A stretch of 46,700 nucleotides of DNA from positions 1 through 46,700 of the forward strand of contig JAUUZQ010000022.1 in assembly GCA_030589895.1 (NCBI GenBank), written 5' to 3'. This DNA comes from Bacteroidales bacterium (lineage in GTDB: Bacteria > Bacteroidota > Bacteroidia > Bacteroidales > GCA-2748055). How positions within the stretch are numbered: the first letter of the stretch is position 1; every line of letters begins with the position of its first letter. Shown here one piece after another: positions 32,614 through 41,942 of this stretch. The notes below the pieces were generated by a model. That model saw only the letters and a list, made by a program, of their open reading frames with translations, did not search any database and had not been told where the DNA came from. A program made the translations under genes and the position numbers.

Positions 32614-33744
32614 ATGAAAGAAATTAAAATGGTTGACCTTCACGGTCAGTATCTTCAACACCGTGATGAGATAAACAATGCGATCCAGGAAGTATTGGAT
32701 TCCACTGCCTTCATCAAAGGTCCGCCTGTAAAGAAATTTGAACAGGAGCTCGCCGCCTATGCCGGTGCAGCACATTGCATTGCCTGCGGGAATGGAACAG
32801 ATGCGCTACAGGTAGCCATGATGGCTCTTGAGTTGCAACCTGGTGATGAGGTGATCACGACTCCATTCACTTTCATTGCTACAATTGAAGTCATCAAGCT
32901 ACTGAAACTCAAACCGGTACTTGTAGATATCGATCCGGATTCATTTAACATTGATCCCTCGAAATTAAAAGCTGCACTATCTGAAAAAACCAAAGCAATT
33001 GTTCCTGTACATCTTTTCGGCCAGACTGTCGAAATGGAAAAGATCATTGCTTTTGCAAAAGAGCACCAACTCTTCATCGTTGAAGACAATGCACAGGCAA
33101 TAGGCGCTGATTACACCTTTTCTGATGGCAATGTAAAAAAAGCAGGAACCCTTGGAACCATAGGATGTACATCGTTTTTTCCAAGTAAAAACCTTGGGGC
33201 TTATGGCGATGGTGGAGCTATGTTTACCAATGATGACCATCTTGCTGCCAGGATGCGTTCCATTGTTAATCATGGAATGTCAAGCGAAAGATACTATTAC
33301 GAACATGTGGGCGTCAACTCACGTCTGGACACAATGCAAGCGGCAATTCTTCGTGTTAAACTTCAACACCTTGATGAGTATAATCGTGCCCGACAAGATG
33401 TCGCAGCTGAATATGACAAAGCCTTCAGAAATATAACCGCCTTAAAAATTCCATATAGAAATCCCGATTCCACACATATTTTTCATCAATATACACTACA
33501 GGTGGAGAGTGGAGGAAGAGATGAATTGAAACAATACCTTAACGAACATCAGATCCCGGCTATGATCTATTATCCTGTACCACTGCATGTTCAAAATGCA
33601 TATCAGGATCTTGGATATAAAGTGGGAGATTTTCCTGTTACTGAAGAGATGTGCACCAAGGTGTTAAGCTTACCGGTTCATACTGAGATGGAGACTGACC
33701 AGTTAGAACATATTATTTCAAGCATTGAAAAATACTTTAACTAA
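32614..33744 (+). CDS. DegT/DnrJ/EryC1-family sugar aminotransferase, WbpE/PorR-like
   Basis: 376 residues. The PLP fold shows CGNGTDALQVAMMALELQPGDEVI (core CGNGTDALQ), TPFTFIATIEV, VEDNAQAIGA and SFFPSKNLGAYGDGGAM, where K192 should bind PLP. With the three following genes it fits the Wbp pathway, where WbpE transaminates UDP-3-keto-GlcNAcA at C3 using glutamate. In P. gingivalis the related PorR is needed for A-LPS and T9SS cargo attachment. It is first in the operon and 5 bases from the acetyltransferase gene. The exact substrate is inferred from the neighbours. Confidence 0.87.
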   Translation: MKEIKMVDLHGQYLQHRDEINNAIQEVLDSTAFIKGPPVKKFEQELAAYAGAAHCIACGNGTDALQVAMMALELQPGDEVITTPFTFIATIEVIKLLKLKPVLVDIDPDSFNIDPSKLKAALSEKTKAIVPVHLFGQTVEMEKIIAFAKEHQLFIVEDNAQAIGADYTFSDGNVKKAGTLGTIGCTSFFPSKNLGAYGDGGAMFTNDDHLAARMRSIVNHGMSSERYYYEHVGVNSRLDTMQAAILRVKLQHLDEYNRARQDVAAEYDKAFRNITALKIPYRNPDSTHIFHQYTLQVESGGRDELKQYLNEHQIPAMIYYPVPLHVQNAYQDLGYKVGDFPVTEEMCTKVLSLPVHTEMETDQLEHIISSIEKYFN

Positions 33745-33749
33745 GCCAG

Positions 33750-34334
33750 ATGGATAGAGAATATTTTGCACACGAAAGTGCAGTGATCGATGATGGTTGC
33801 CGGATAGGGAAAGGCACTAAAATCTGGCACTTTACACACATCATGCCAAGGGCTGTGATTGGTGAAAACTGTAACCTTGGTCAAAATGTAGTTGTATCTC
33901 CCGATGTGATCCTTGGAAATAATGTAAAGGTACAGAACAATGTTTCCATATACACCGGAGTTATTTGTAAGGATGATGTATTTCTTGGACCCTCCATGGT
34001 ATTTACAAATGTGATAAATCCCAGAAGCTCAATTATTCGCAGAGATGAGTATATGAAAACTGTGGTTGGCGAAGGAGCTTCCATCGGAGCGAATGCAACC
34101 ATTATCTGCGGAAATGATATTGGAAAATATGCCTTTATCGGTGCCGGTGCTGTTGTAACAAAAACAGTTCCCGATTATGCATTGGTAATTGGAAATCCTG
34201 CCCGACAAACCGGATGGATGAGCGAGTATGGACACAAATTGAAATTTAACCGGGAAGGGATTGCTGAATGTCCGGAAAGCAAGCAAAATTATAAATTAGA
34301 TAACAATACTGTAACAAAAACAACTTCAAGTTAA
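33750..34334 (+). CDS. Left-handed beta-helix sugar N-acetyltransferase, WbpD-like
   Basis: 194 residues made largely of hexapeptide repeats (for example AVIDDGCRIGKGTKIW, VIGENCNLGQNVVVSP, GASIGANATIICGNDIG). FAHESAVIDDGCRIG and TNVINPRSSI match the WbpD group, which acetylates the 3-amino group of UDP-GlcNAc3NA with acetyl-CoA. It is placed between the aminotransferase and the oxidoreductase, with gaps of 5 and 4 bases, so translation is tightly linked. A different acyl donor is possible. Confidence 0.88.
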   Translation: MDREYFAHESAVIDDGCRIGKGTKIWHFTHIMPRAVIGENCNLGQNVVVSPDVILGNNVKVQNNVSIYTGVICKDDVFLGPSMVFTNVINPRSSIIRRDEYMKTVVGEGASIGANATIICGNDIGKYAFIGAGAVVTKTVPDYALVIGNPARQTGWMSEYGHKLKFNREGIAECPESKQNYKLDNNTVTKTTSS

Positions 34335-34338
34335 GACC

Positions 34339-35283
34339 ATGAGTAAGAATTTTTCAATGATAGGGATTGCTGGTTATATTGCCATCAGACACGTACAGGC
34401 GATAAAAGAAACAGGAAATAACCTGGTCGCTGCCCTGGATAGATTTGATAGTGTAGGATTTGTTGACGCTTACTTTCCCAATGCAGATTTCTTTGTGGAA
34501 TTCGAAAGATTCGACCGTCATATTGCAAAACTGAACCGTACCGGAACACATGTTGATTTTGTCTCTATTTGTTCTCCTAACTATCTTCATGATTCTCATA
34601 TCAGATTTGCGCTTCGAAATGGTGCAGATGCCATCTGTGAAAAACCACTGGTACTCAATCCATGGAATATTGACGCGCTGATCGATTATGAAAAGGAAAC
34701 AGGGAAGAAGGTGTATAACATACTACAACTCAGACAGCACCCAAGCATAATTGCCCTGAAAGAAAAGATCAAAAATGGCCCTTCTGATAAGATCTACGAT
34801 ATCGATCTTTCATATATCACCAGCCGTGGTAACTGGTATCACTACTCCTGGAAGGGAGATATACAAAAATCAGGTGGTGTTGCCACAAACATCGGGGTGC
34901 ACTTTTTCGATATGCTCATATGGATCTTCGGTGATGTGAAGGAAAATATTGTACATACCTTAAAAAAGGATAAAGCAGCTGGTTATCTGCGTCTTGAAAA
35001 TGCCAGGGTCCGCTGGTTTATGAGTATCGACTATAATGACATTCCCGATAAAGTAAAACAAAAAGGACAACGTACATTCCGCTCTATCACCGTAGATGGA
35101 AATGAACTGGAATTCAGTGGTGGATTTACAGATCTTCATACAATCTCATACAAGAAGATTCTTGCCGGAAGAGGATATGGTGTTGATGCGGCCAGAAAGT
35201 CAATTCAAACCGTATTTGATATCAGAAATACACACCCTGTAGGGTTAAAAGGGGATTACCACCCATTTGCAAAAAACATCTAA
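34339..35283 (+). CDS. Gfo/Idh/MocA-family oxidoreductase, WbpB/WlbA-like
   Basis: 314 residues. The N-terminal Rossmann fold is MIGIAGYIAIRHVQAIKET, followed by SICSPNYLHDSHI and the family motif CEKPLVLNPWNIDAL. The active-site region SGGVATNIGVHFFDMLIW has the conserved Gly/His/Asp pattern. Close to WbpB/WlbA, which oxidises C3 of UDP-GlcNAcA with NAD and supplies the ketone used by the WbpE-type aminotransferase. It lies in the same operon, 4 bases after the acetyltransferase gene. Confidence 0.88.
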   Translation: MSKNFSMIGIAGYIAIRHVQAIKETGNNLVAALDRFDSVGFVDAYFPNADFFVEFERFDRHIAKLNRTGTHVDFVSICSPNYLHDSHIRFALRNGADAICEKPLVLNPWNIDALIDYEKETGKKVYNILQLRQHPSIIALKEKIKNGPSDKIYDIDLSYITSRGNWYHYSWKGDIQKSGGVATNIGVHFFDMLIWIFGDVKENIVHTLKKDKAAGYLRLENARVRWFMSIDYNDIPDKVKQKGQRTFRSITVDGNELEFSGGFTDLHTISYKKILAGRGYGVDAARKSIQTVFDIRNTHPVGLKGDYHPFAKNI

Positions 35284-35294
35284 AAGAGATAAAA

Positions 35295-36584
35295 ATGATC
35301 AAAGAATTAATTGAGAAGAAAAGTACCATGGCATTGATTGGCCTGGGCTATGTTGGTCTGCCCATAGCCCTGGAATTTGCGAAAAAGATCAGGGTAATTG
35401 GATTTGATATAAAGGAAGATCGCATTGAAAAAATGAAAAACAGGATCGACCCCAGCAATGAACTGGAACCTGAAGATTTTGATGGATGTGATATAACATT
35501 TACCTCTAATATTGAAGATCTGAAAGAAGCTTCATTCTATATTGTTGCTGTACCAACACCCATTGATGATCATAAAAAACCAGATCTGAGACCTTTACTT
35601 TCTGCAACAAAAACAGTTGGAAAGGTTATTAGTAAAGGGGATTATGTGGTTTTTGAATCAACAGTATACCCGGGTTGCACCGAAGAAGATTGTATTCCAC
35701 TTCTGGAATTAACCTCAGGACTGGAGTTTATCTCTGATTTCAAAGTAGGGTTTTCACCGGAGAGAATTAATCCGGGAGACAAAAAGCATACACTAACGAA
35801 AATCACAAAAGTAAGCTCAGGCTGCGACCCCGGGTCAGCAGAAGAGATAGCTCAAACATATGAATTAATAATTGAGGCAGGTGTCCACCGTGCCAGCTCA
35901 ATTAAAGTGGCAGAAGCGGCTAAAATCATTGAAAATACACAGCGTGATCTCAATATTGCTTTCATGAATGAATTGTCGATGATTTTCAACAAGATGAATA
36001 TCAACACCTTTGAAGTACTTGAAGCAGCCGGAACAAAATGGAATTTCCTTAATTTCTTTCCGGGTCTTGTAGGTGGACATTGCATCGGAGTAGACCCATA
36101 TTACCTGACTTACAAATCTGCTATGTTTGGTCATCATGCACAGATAATTAATGCCGGAAGGGGCATAAATGATAGCATGGCAGCCTATGTGGCAAAACAG
36201 GTCACCATTAAACTATCCAATCTTTTTACAAACCTGAAAGAGTGCAAGGTGCTGGTAATGGGTACAACATTTAAAGAGAATGTAAGTGATATCAGGAATT
36301 CAAAAGTTGCTGATGTTATTTTTGAGTTAAAAGAATTTGGAATTGAAGTAGATGTAGTAGATCCTTTCGCTTCACCTGATGAGATTCGTGAAGAGTATGG
36401 ATTTGAATTAAGCCCAAAGATCAATGGTCCGTATCAGGCAGTTGTTGTTGCCGTAAATCATGATGAATATGTGAAAATGACTGAGAAAGATTTTAAAACT
36501 TTCACAGTGGAAAATGCAATACTGGCTGATTTGAAAGGAATTTACCGGGGGAAGATTAATGAATTGAATTACTGGAGTCTGTAA
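35295..36584 (+). CDS. UDP-N-acetyl-hexosamine 6-dehydrogenase, WbpA/TviB-like
   Basis: 429 residues of the UDP-glucose/GDP-mannose dehydrogenase family. The NAD fold is MALIGLGYVGLPIALEFA; the catalytic cysteine is in GGHCIGVDPYYLTYKS; the C-terminal domain has MGTTFKENVSDIRNSK. It resembles TviB/WbpA enzymes that oxidise UDP-GlcNAc (or UDP-GalNAc) to the uronate. In this operon it would make UDP-GlcNAcA, the first step toward the 2,3-diacetamido sugar. The order is aminotransferase, acetyltransferase, 3-dehydrogenase, 6-dehydrogenase. Confidence 0.9.
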   Translation: MIKELIEKKSTMALIGLGYVGLPIALEFAKKIRVIGFDIKEDRIEKMKNRIDPSNELEPEDFDGCDITFTSNIEDLKEASFYIVAVPTPIDDHKKPDLRPLLSATKTVGKVISKGDYVVFESTVYPGCTEEDCIPLLELTSGLEFISDFKVGFSPERINPGDKKHTLTKITKVSSGCDPGSAEEIAQTYELIIEAGVHRASSIKVAEAAKIIENTQRDLNIAFMNELSMIFNKMNINTFEVLEAAGTKWNFLNFFPGLVGGHCIGVDPYYLTYKSAMFGHHAQIINAGRGINDSMAAYVAKQVTIKLSNLFTNLKECKVLVMGTTFKENVSDIRNSKVADVIFELKEFGIEVDVVDPFASPDEIREEYGFELSPKINGPYQAVVVAVNHDEYVKMTEKDFKTFTVENAILADLKGIYRGKINELNYWSL

Positions 36585-36629
36585 AGTTCAAACATTTTAC
36601 TTGAAGATAAGGACATTAAAAAGATTATT

Positions 36630-37670
36630 ATGAAAACGATACTTGTAACAGGAGGCACGGGCTATATTGGATCACACACAACAGTTGAACTGCAAAACGC
36701 AGGATATAAGGTAGTTATTGTCGATAACCTCTCAAATTCTTACCCTGAAGTTATTGATAACATTGAAGCAATATCAGGTATTCGTCCCTCTTTTGAAAAA
36801 ATAGATCTCATTGATCAACAGGCTACTTTCGGAGTATTTGAAAAATATCCTGAGATTGAGGCGATCATACATTTTGCTGCTCTGAAAGCAGTCGGCGAAA
36901 GTGTAAACATGCCTCTCGACTATTACAAGAACAACCTCAATTCACTGATCCATGTACTGGATGCTATGCGAAAATTTAAAGTTAAGCATATTGTGTTTTC
37001 TTCATCCTGTACAGTATATGGAGAACCTGATTCGCTCCCGGTGAACGAACAAGCCCCTATTAAAAAGGCCAATTCCCCATACGGAAATACGAAACAAATC
37101 TGTGAAGAAATTCTGCAGGATTTCAGAACTCCTCATCCTGATATCAATGTTATCGCTTTGCGCTATTTCAATCCCATTGGAGCTCATCCAAGTGCGCTCA
37201 TAGGTGAGCTTCCAATCGGAATTCCAAATAACCTGATTCCCTTCATTACTCAAACTGCTATTGGGATTCGTGAAGAGTTGAAAGTATTTGGTGATAACTA
37301 TAATACAGCTGACGGATCTGCAGTAAGAGATTATATCAACGTGGTGGATCTTGCCCGTGCTCATGTAATTGCTATTGAAAGATTGGTTTCAAAAAAGAAC
37401 AAGGAAGGATTTGAAGTATTTAACCTTGGAACAGGAAAAGGAAATTCGGTATTGGAAATTATCAATACTTTCGAGAAAGTAAGCGGATCAAAATTGAATT
37501 ATAAAATCGTTGGCAGACGCGAGGGTGATGTTGAGCAGGTATATGCCGACACCAAATTTGCCAATGATGAACTGGGGTGGAAGGCAGAGAAAGGGATAGA
37601 GGATACATTATTATCTGCCTGGAAATGGGAACAAAATATTAAAACACTTAAATTTTCTGACAAATCATGA
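36630..37670 (+). CDS. galE: UDP-glucose 4-epimerase
   Basis: 346 residues, the usual length. The NAD-binding start is ILVTGGTGYIGSHTTVEL, with FAALKAVGESVNMPLDYY and catalytic SSSCTVYG and YGNTK (YxxxK). It interconverts UDP-glucose and UDP-galactose, or the N-acetyl forms, for surface glycans. It begins 45 bases after the 6-dehydrogenase and its stop overlaps the rfbB start by 4 bases. Confidence 0.95.
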   Translation: MKTILVTGGTGYIGSHTTVELQNAGYKVVIVDNLSNSYPEVIDNIEAISGIRPSFEKIDLIDQQATFGVFEKYPEIEAIIHFAALKAVGESVNMPLDYYKNNLNSLIHVLDAMRKFKVKHIVFSSSCTVYGEPDSLPVNEQAPIKKANSPYGNTKQICEEILQDFRTPHPDINVIALRYFNPIGAHPSALIGELPIGIPNNLIPFITQTAIGIREELKVFGDNYNTADGSAVRDYINVVDLARAHVIAIERLVSKKNKEGFEVFNLGTGKGNSVLEIINTFEKVSGSKLNYKIVGRREGDVEQVYADTKFANDELGWKAEKGIEDTLLSAWKWEQNIKTLKFSDKS

Positions 37671-38713
37671 AGACACTACTAATCACCGGCGGAGCAGGCT
37701 TTATCGGATCTCATGTAATAAGACTGTTTGTGAAAAAATATCCCGATTATCAGATTCTTAATCTGGATACCCTTACATATGCAGGAAATCTGGAAAACCT
37801 TGAAGATGTTGAGTCCGCTCCCAATTACAAATTTATCAAGGGAGATATTACTGATGAGAAATTCATCGATTCATTCTTCCAAAAATGGTCAATCGATGGT
37901 GTTATCCACCTGGCTGCAGAATCGCATGTAGACAGATCCATTACTGATCCAATGGCCTTTATAAGAACCAATATTCTGGGTACTGTCAACCTGTTGAACG
38001 CCTGTAAGAGCCAGTGGCTTTCATTCGATGATAAATTATTTTATCATATTTCCACAGATGAAGTATATGGAAGCCTTGGAGATACAGGTTTGTTTATTGA
38101 AGAAACAGCATACGATCCTAAAAGTCCCTATTCTGCGTCCAAAGCAAGCTCAGACCATCTTGTCAGAGCCTATTACAACACCTATAAACTCCCAATAGTA
38201 ATATCCAATTGCTCAAACAATTACGGACCAAACCAATTCCCCGAGAAACTTATTCCCCTCTCAATTAACAATATTAAGCAGGGCAAGGAAATTCCAATTT
38301 ATGGAAAAGGGGAGAACATACGCGATTGGTTATATGTGGAGGACCATGCCCATGCCATCGATGAAATTTATCATAAAGGTGCAAATGGACAAACCTACAA
38401 TATTGGGGGAAACAATGAGTGGAAGAATATTGACCTCATCATGTTGTTATGTGAGATAATGGATCGCAAGCTTGGAAAGGAACCAGGAACATCAGCTAAA
38501 CTTATTACTTTCGTGAAGGACCGTGCGGGTCATGATTTGCGTTATGCTATTGACTCGGGTAAGATCTCAAAAGAGTTAAACTGGAATCCCTCTGTAACTT
38601 TTGAAACCGGATTGGAAAAAACCGTTGACTGGTATCTTGAAAACAACTTATGGCTGGAACATGTCACTTCCGGGGAATATTCCTCTTACTACGATAAGCA
38701 ATACAACAGATAA
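37667..38713 (+). CDS. rfbB: dTDP-glucose 4,6-dehydratase
   Basis: 348 residues. The NAD-binding start is LLITGGAGFIGSHVIRL, followed by HLAAESHVDRSI, the catalytic STDEVYGSLG, and YSASKASSDHLVRAYYNTY (shown: YSASKASSDHLVRAYY). These motifs separate it from other SDR dehydratases. It makes dTDP-4-keto-6-deoxyglucose, the precursor of rhamnose and other deoxysugars. The rfbA, rfbC and rfbD genes are not in this window. It ends the operon one base from the convergent glmS stop. Confidence 0.95.
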   Translation: MKTLLITGGAGFIGSHVIRLFVKKYPDYQILNLDTLTYAGNLENLEDVESAPNYKFIKGDITDEKFIDSFFQKWSIDGVIHLAAESHVDRSITDPMAFIRTNILGTVNLLNACKSQWLSFDDKLFYHISTDEVYGSLGDTGLFIEETAYDPKSPYSASKASSDHLVRAYYNTYKLPIVISNCSNNYGPNQFPEKLIPLSINNIKQGKEIPIYGKGENIRDWLYVEDHAHAIDEIYHKGANGQTYNIGGNNEWKNIDLIMLLCEIMDRKLGKEPGTSAKLITFVKDRAGHDLRYAIDSGKISKELNWNPSVTFETGLEKTVDWYLENNLWLEHVTSGEYSSYYDKQYNR

Positions 38714-38714
38714 A

Positions 38715-40550
38715 TTACTCTACAGTAACGGATTTTGCCAGGTTTCGTGGCTGGTCCACATCACACTCCCGCATTACAGCTATATGATATGCTATAAGCT
38801 GCAGAGGTACTGTTGATGTCAAAGACATTAAAACCGGATCTGTAGGTGGTATCTCGATTACATGATCTGCCATCTTCGTAATTGTATCGTCTCCCTCGTT
38901 TACAATTGCAATCACAATACCGTCTCTGGCTTTTACCTCCTGAATATTGCTAACTATCTTATCATAAGAACTGTCTTTTGTTGCAATAACAACAACCGGC
39001 ATATTCTTATCGATCAGCGCAATAGGTCCATGCTTCATTTCAGCAGCCGGATAACCTTCCGCATGAATATATGAAATCTCCTTTAGCTTCAGAGCTCCTT
39101 CAAGCGCAACAGGATAAGATACTCCTCTGCCAAGGTAAAGAGCATTATTAGTATCCTTAATTGTCTCTGCAATCTCAATCATTTTATCATTTTGCGAGAG
39201 AATCTGCTCAATCTTTGAAGGTATTTCATCCAATTCATTTAGCAGTCCTGAAAAACGTTCATCAGTGATCAGTCCTTTCTCCTTAGCAATCATCATAGCC
39301 ATCATGGTTAAAACAGTCACCTGGGCAGTAAATGCTTTCGTCGAAGCTACCCCAATTTCAGGACCGGCATGCGTATACACACCAGCATCTGTCTCCCGGG
39401 AAATCGTGGAACCAACTACATTACAAATACCCAGTACGGTAGCTCCGGCTTCACGTGCCAGATGAATTGCAGCCAGGGTGTCGGCAGTTTCTCCACTCTG
39501 ACTGATGGCAATTACAATATCTTCTTTAGATATCAAAGGATTTCTGTACCTGAATTCGGAAGCATAATCAACCTCCACCTGAATCCGGGCCAGATCTTCA
39601 AACAGGTATTCACCTACCAGTCCTGCATGCCAGGATGTTCCACATGCTACAATCAGTATCCTTTTGGCATTTACCAGCTTCTCGTGTACAGGGAAAAGTC
39701 CCCCAAGCTTTATTTCATTTGTATCGAAAGAGAGCCTGCCCCTGAATGTATCCCTGATGGATCTGGGCTGCTCAAAAATCTCTTTCAGCATAAAATGCTC
39801 ATAACCATTCTTTTCAATCTCAGTGATTCCCAGATTCAAAGTTTGAACATTGGGCTCCAGGATATCATTCTTAATATTTTTAAGAATAAGCTCATCCCTC
39901 TTTATAATAGCAACATCATCATTGTTAAGATATATGACCCTATCGGTATATTCAATGATTGGTGTGGCGTCTGAAGCAAGAAAATATTCATTCTCACCAA
40001 GTCCGATCACCAGAGGGCTACTTTTTCTTGCAGCAATAATTTTATCATTCTCCTCGCTGCATAGTATTACCAATCCGTATGCCCCAACTACTTTAGATAG
40101 AGCCAGTCTCACTGCAATTTCTGCAGAAACCTTCTGAGAAATGTAGATATACTCAATTAAGTTTGCCAATACTTCTGTATCAGTTTCACTTTTGCATTTA
40201 TATCCATGTTCTTCCAGACTATCCCTGAGGTAGGTATAATTCTCAATTATACCATTGTGAATGATAGTAAAAATACCATTCATTGAGGCATGTGGATGTG
40301 CATTTAAATCACTTGGACCACCATGAGTAGCCCACCTTGTATGACCAATACCAATTGAACCGGAGATATCCAGGCCGGTAGCATAGTCTTCAAGATCCAC
40401 TACTTTTCCCTGTTTCTTATAAACATTGATTTTTTCATTGAGGAGAGCAACCCCGGAAGAATCATACCCTCGGTATTCCAATCTTTTAAGACCTTTTAAA
40501 AGTATTGGGTAAGCATTTCTGCTTCCAATATACCCTACAATTCCACACAT
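38715..40550 (-). CDS. glmS: Glutamine--fructose-6-phosphate aminotransferase
   Basis: 611 residues, full length. The N-terminal glutaminase domain begins MCGIVGYIGSRNAYP with the catalytic Cys2 and continues with IGHTRWATHG. Two SIS isomerase domains follow (CGTSWHAGLVGEYL and LGRGVSYPVALEGALKLKE), and the C-terminus ends PRNLAKSVTVE. It makes glucosamine-6-phosphate for peptidoglycan, lipid A and UDP-GlcNAc, and so also feeds the adjacent sugar operon. It is 3 bases downstream of the DUF4270 gene on the same strand. Confidence 0.97.
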   Translation of the reverse strand: MCGIVGYIGSRNAYPILLKGLKRLEYRGYDSSGVALLNEKINVYKKQGKVVDLEDYATGLDISGSIGIGHTRWATHGGPSDLNAHPHASMNGIFTIIHNGIIENYTYLRDSLEEHGYKCKSETDTEVLANLIEYIYISQKVSAEIAVRLALSKVVGAYGLVILCSEENDKIIAARKSSPLVIGLGENEYFLASDATPIIEYTDRVIYLNNDDVAIIKRDELILKNIKNDILEPNVQTLNLGITEIEKNGYEHFMLKEIFEQPRSIRDTFRGRLSFDTNEIKLGGLFPVHEKLVNAKRILIVACGTSWHAGLVGEYLFEDLARIQVEVDYASEFRYRNPLISKEDIVIAISQSGETADTLAAIHLAREAGATVLGICNVVGSTISRETDAGVYTHAGPEIGVASTKAFTAQVTVLTMMAMMIAKEKGLITDERFSGLLNELDEIPSKIEQILSQNDKMIEIAETIKDTNNALYLGRGVSYPVALEGALKLKEISYIHAEGYPAAEMKHGPIALIDKNMPVVVIATKDSSYDKIVSNIQEVKARDGIVIAIVNEGDDTITKMADHVIEIPPTDPVLMSLTSTVPLQLIAYHIAVMRECDVDQPRNLAKSVTVE

Positions 40551-40553
40551 AAA

Positions 40554-41927
40554 CTAAAATTTAGTATATACGATTTCTAACCGTAGACTACCTTCTTTGT
40601 CCGGATCGTTGCTCCAGAGTTTAATATATTTCGTTGTATTCACCGGATCCATGACATATAAAATCAAATCTGTATTCTCCAATTCTCCGGTGAAAACTGA
40701 TTGCAAATGTAATCCCAGGTTAAATCTGTATAGGTAAAGAGGATCTAAAAATGCACTAACTGCATTAGACCGTATCAATCTCCCGAAATTTCTTGTCGAG
40801 GTATTGACAAGATAATCATATACAACCAGACGCGACGTATCAGATGAAACATTTGAGAGCATCAGGTTCAGCGGATAGTCATCCGACGATATTCCGCTCA
40901 AAGTATCTTTCAAAACTTCAAATACCAGCCTGGCGCTGTTAATAGCTACCATTCCGCTGTCAAGATAATGGTCAAAATCCGGCAATGATATTTCCACATT
41001 GACTCCGGCCATACCCTGTGCGTAAACAATAGGAGAATTTGCAGAAGGATTATCTATCAATTGTTCTAATGCTGTTCCTGTAAAATCATGATGGAACATA
41101 TTAATCTTTTGAGCATAATACTCATTGAAGTTCATATAATACTGGTCATAATCTTCCGCTGAAACAGTATCTCTTGCAACGCTATCATGAACATACTGAA
41201 ACCCTAATCTGGAAATAGCATTTGCCAGTCCCACTTTTGCTATGGTTTTACTGTCAGGAGTTACTTCAGTAGTGATATACAAACCCGGGAAAACCTGCTT
41301 CAATGAATCTACAGAGGCAAAAACAGAGTCCCTGATTGCCTGGCCGATTCGATCCAGAAAATCCTGATTTGAGATTTCAAACTCATAAAAAGTATTTGGC
41401 CTGGGAGTAATCACTTCGTCAACCAATGGAATTGGATTGTATTGATCCGCAATATCGTAATCCGAATAATAAGATTCAAAATAAGAAATTTCTCCGGTAA
41501 ATTCATAAACCAATATTCTCATTTCCTGTGCAGTATCTCCTTCTACATCACTAACATATAACCAAAGATTTAAGGAGTCAATCAAAGGATCTTCACCAAA
41601 ATTCCCCAAATTGGAGAAAACCAGCTGAGTAATGATATCGGCACTCGACAGACCCGTTATAGTATCATTGATAGCCCCCAGAAGAAATGTTTTTTCAGAA
41701 TTCGGGATTGCAGTATACACAGAACTAAAAATAGGTTTTGACCTGACCAAATGTGTTTCAATGTTATAGATTGTGTCTGTATAAACCATTATGGTATCAC
41801 TTGGTGGAAACAGAGCATCTCCAAGTGTGCTATTTTCCGGCTCACAAGAACCCAGGAAAAGAATAAATGCAATAAATAGTGGAAAGTGGAATTTCAACAG
41901 ATTTCCTGCTGCTAACTTCTTCTTCAT
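40554..41927 (-). CDS. DUF4270 lipoprotein
   Basis: 457 residues with a lipoprotein signal (FHFPLFIAFILFLGSC). The mature start SCEPENSTLGDALFPPSDT and a largely beta-rich body fit DUF4270, a Bacteroidota-specific envelope protein of unknown function. The C-terminus YIKLWSNDPDKEGSLRLEIVY (shown: WSNDPDKEGSLRLEIVY) is typical. It stands between the glycogen-synthase-like gene (15 bases) and glmS (3 bases), an order that recurs in the phylum, so the three are probably one transcript. Confidence 0.87.
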   Translation of the reverse strand: MKKKLAAGNLLKFHFPLFIAFILFLGSCEPENSTLGDALFPPSDTIMVYTDTIYNIETHLVRSKPIFSSVYTAIPNSEKTFLLGAINDTITGLSSADIITQLVFSNLGNFGEDPLIDSLNLWLYVSDVEGDTAQEMRILVYEFTGEISYFESYYSDYDIADQYNPIPLVDEVITPRPNTFYEFEISNQDFLDRIGQAIRDSVFASVDSLKQVFPGLYITTEVTPDSKTIAKVGLANAISRLGFQYVHDSVARDTVSAEDYDQYYMNFNEYYAQKINMFHHDFTGTALEQLIDNPSANSPIVYAQGMAGVNVEISLPDFDHYLDSGMVAINSARLVFEVLKDTLSGISSDDYPLNLMLSNVSSDTSRLVVYDYLVNTSTRNFGRLIRSNAVSAFLDPLYLYRFNLGLHLQSVFTGELENTDLILYVMDPVNTTKYIKLWSNDPDKEGSLRLEIVYTKF

Positions 41928-41942
41928 AAGTCAAACGCTACA

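Noticed and set aside
40554-41927. DUF4270 gene as a SusD-like partner of the TonB receptor
   Set aside because: It lies over 30 kb away, lacks SusD features and belongs to the glmS operon.
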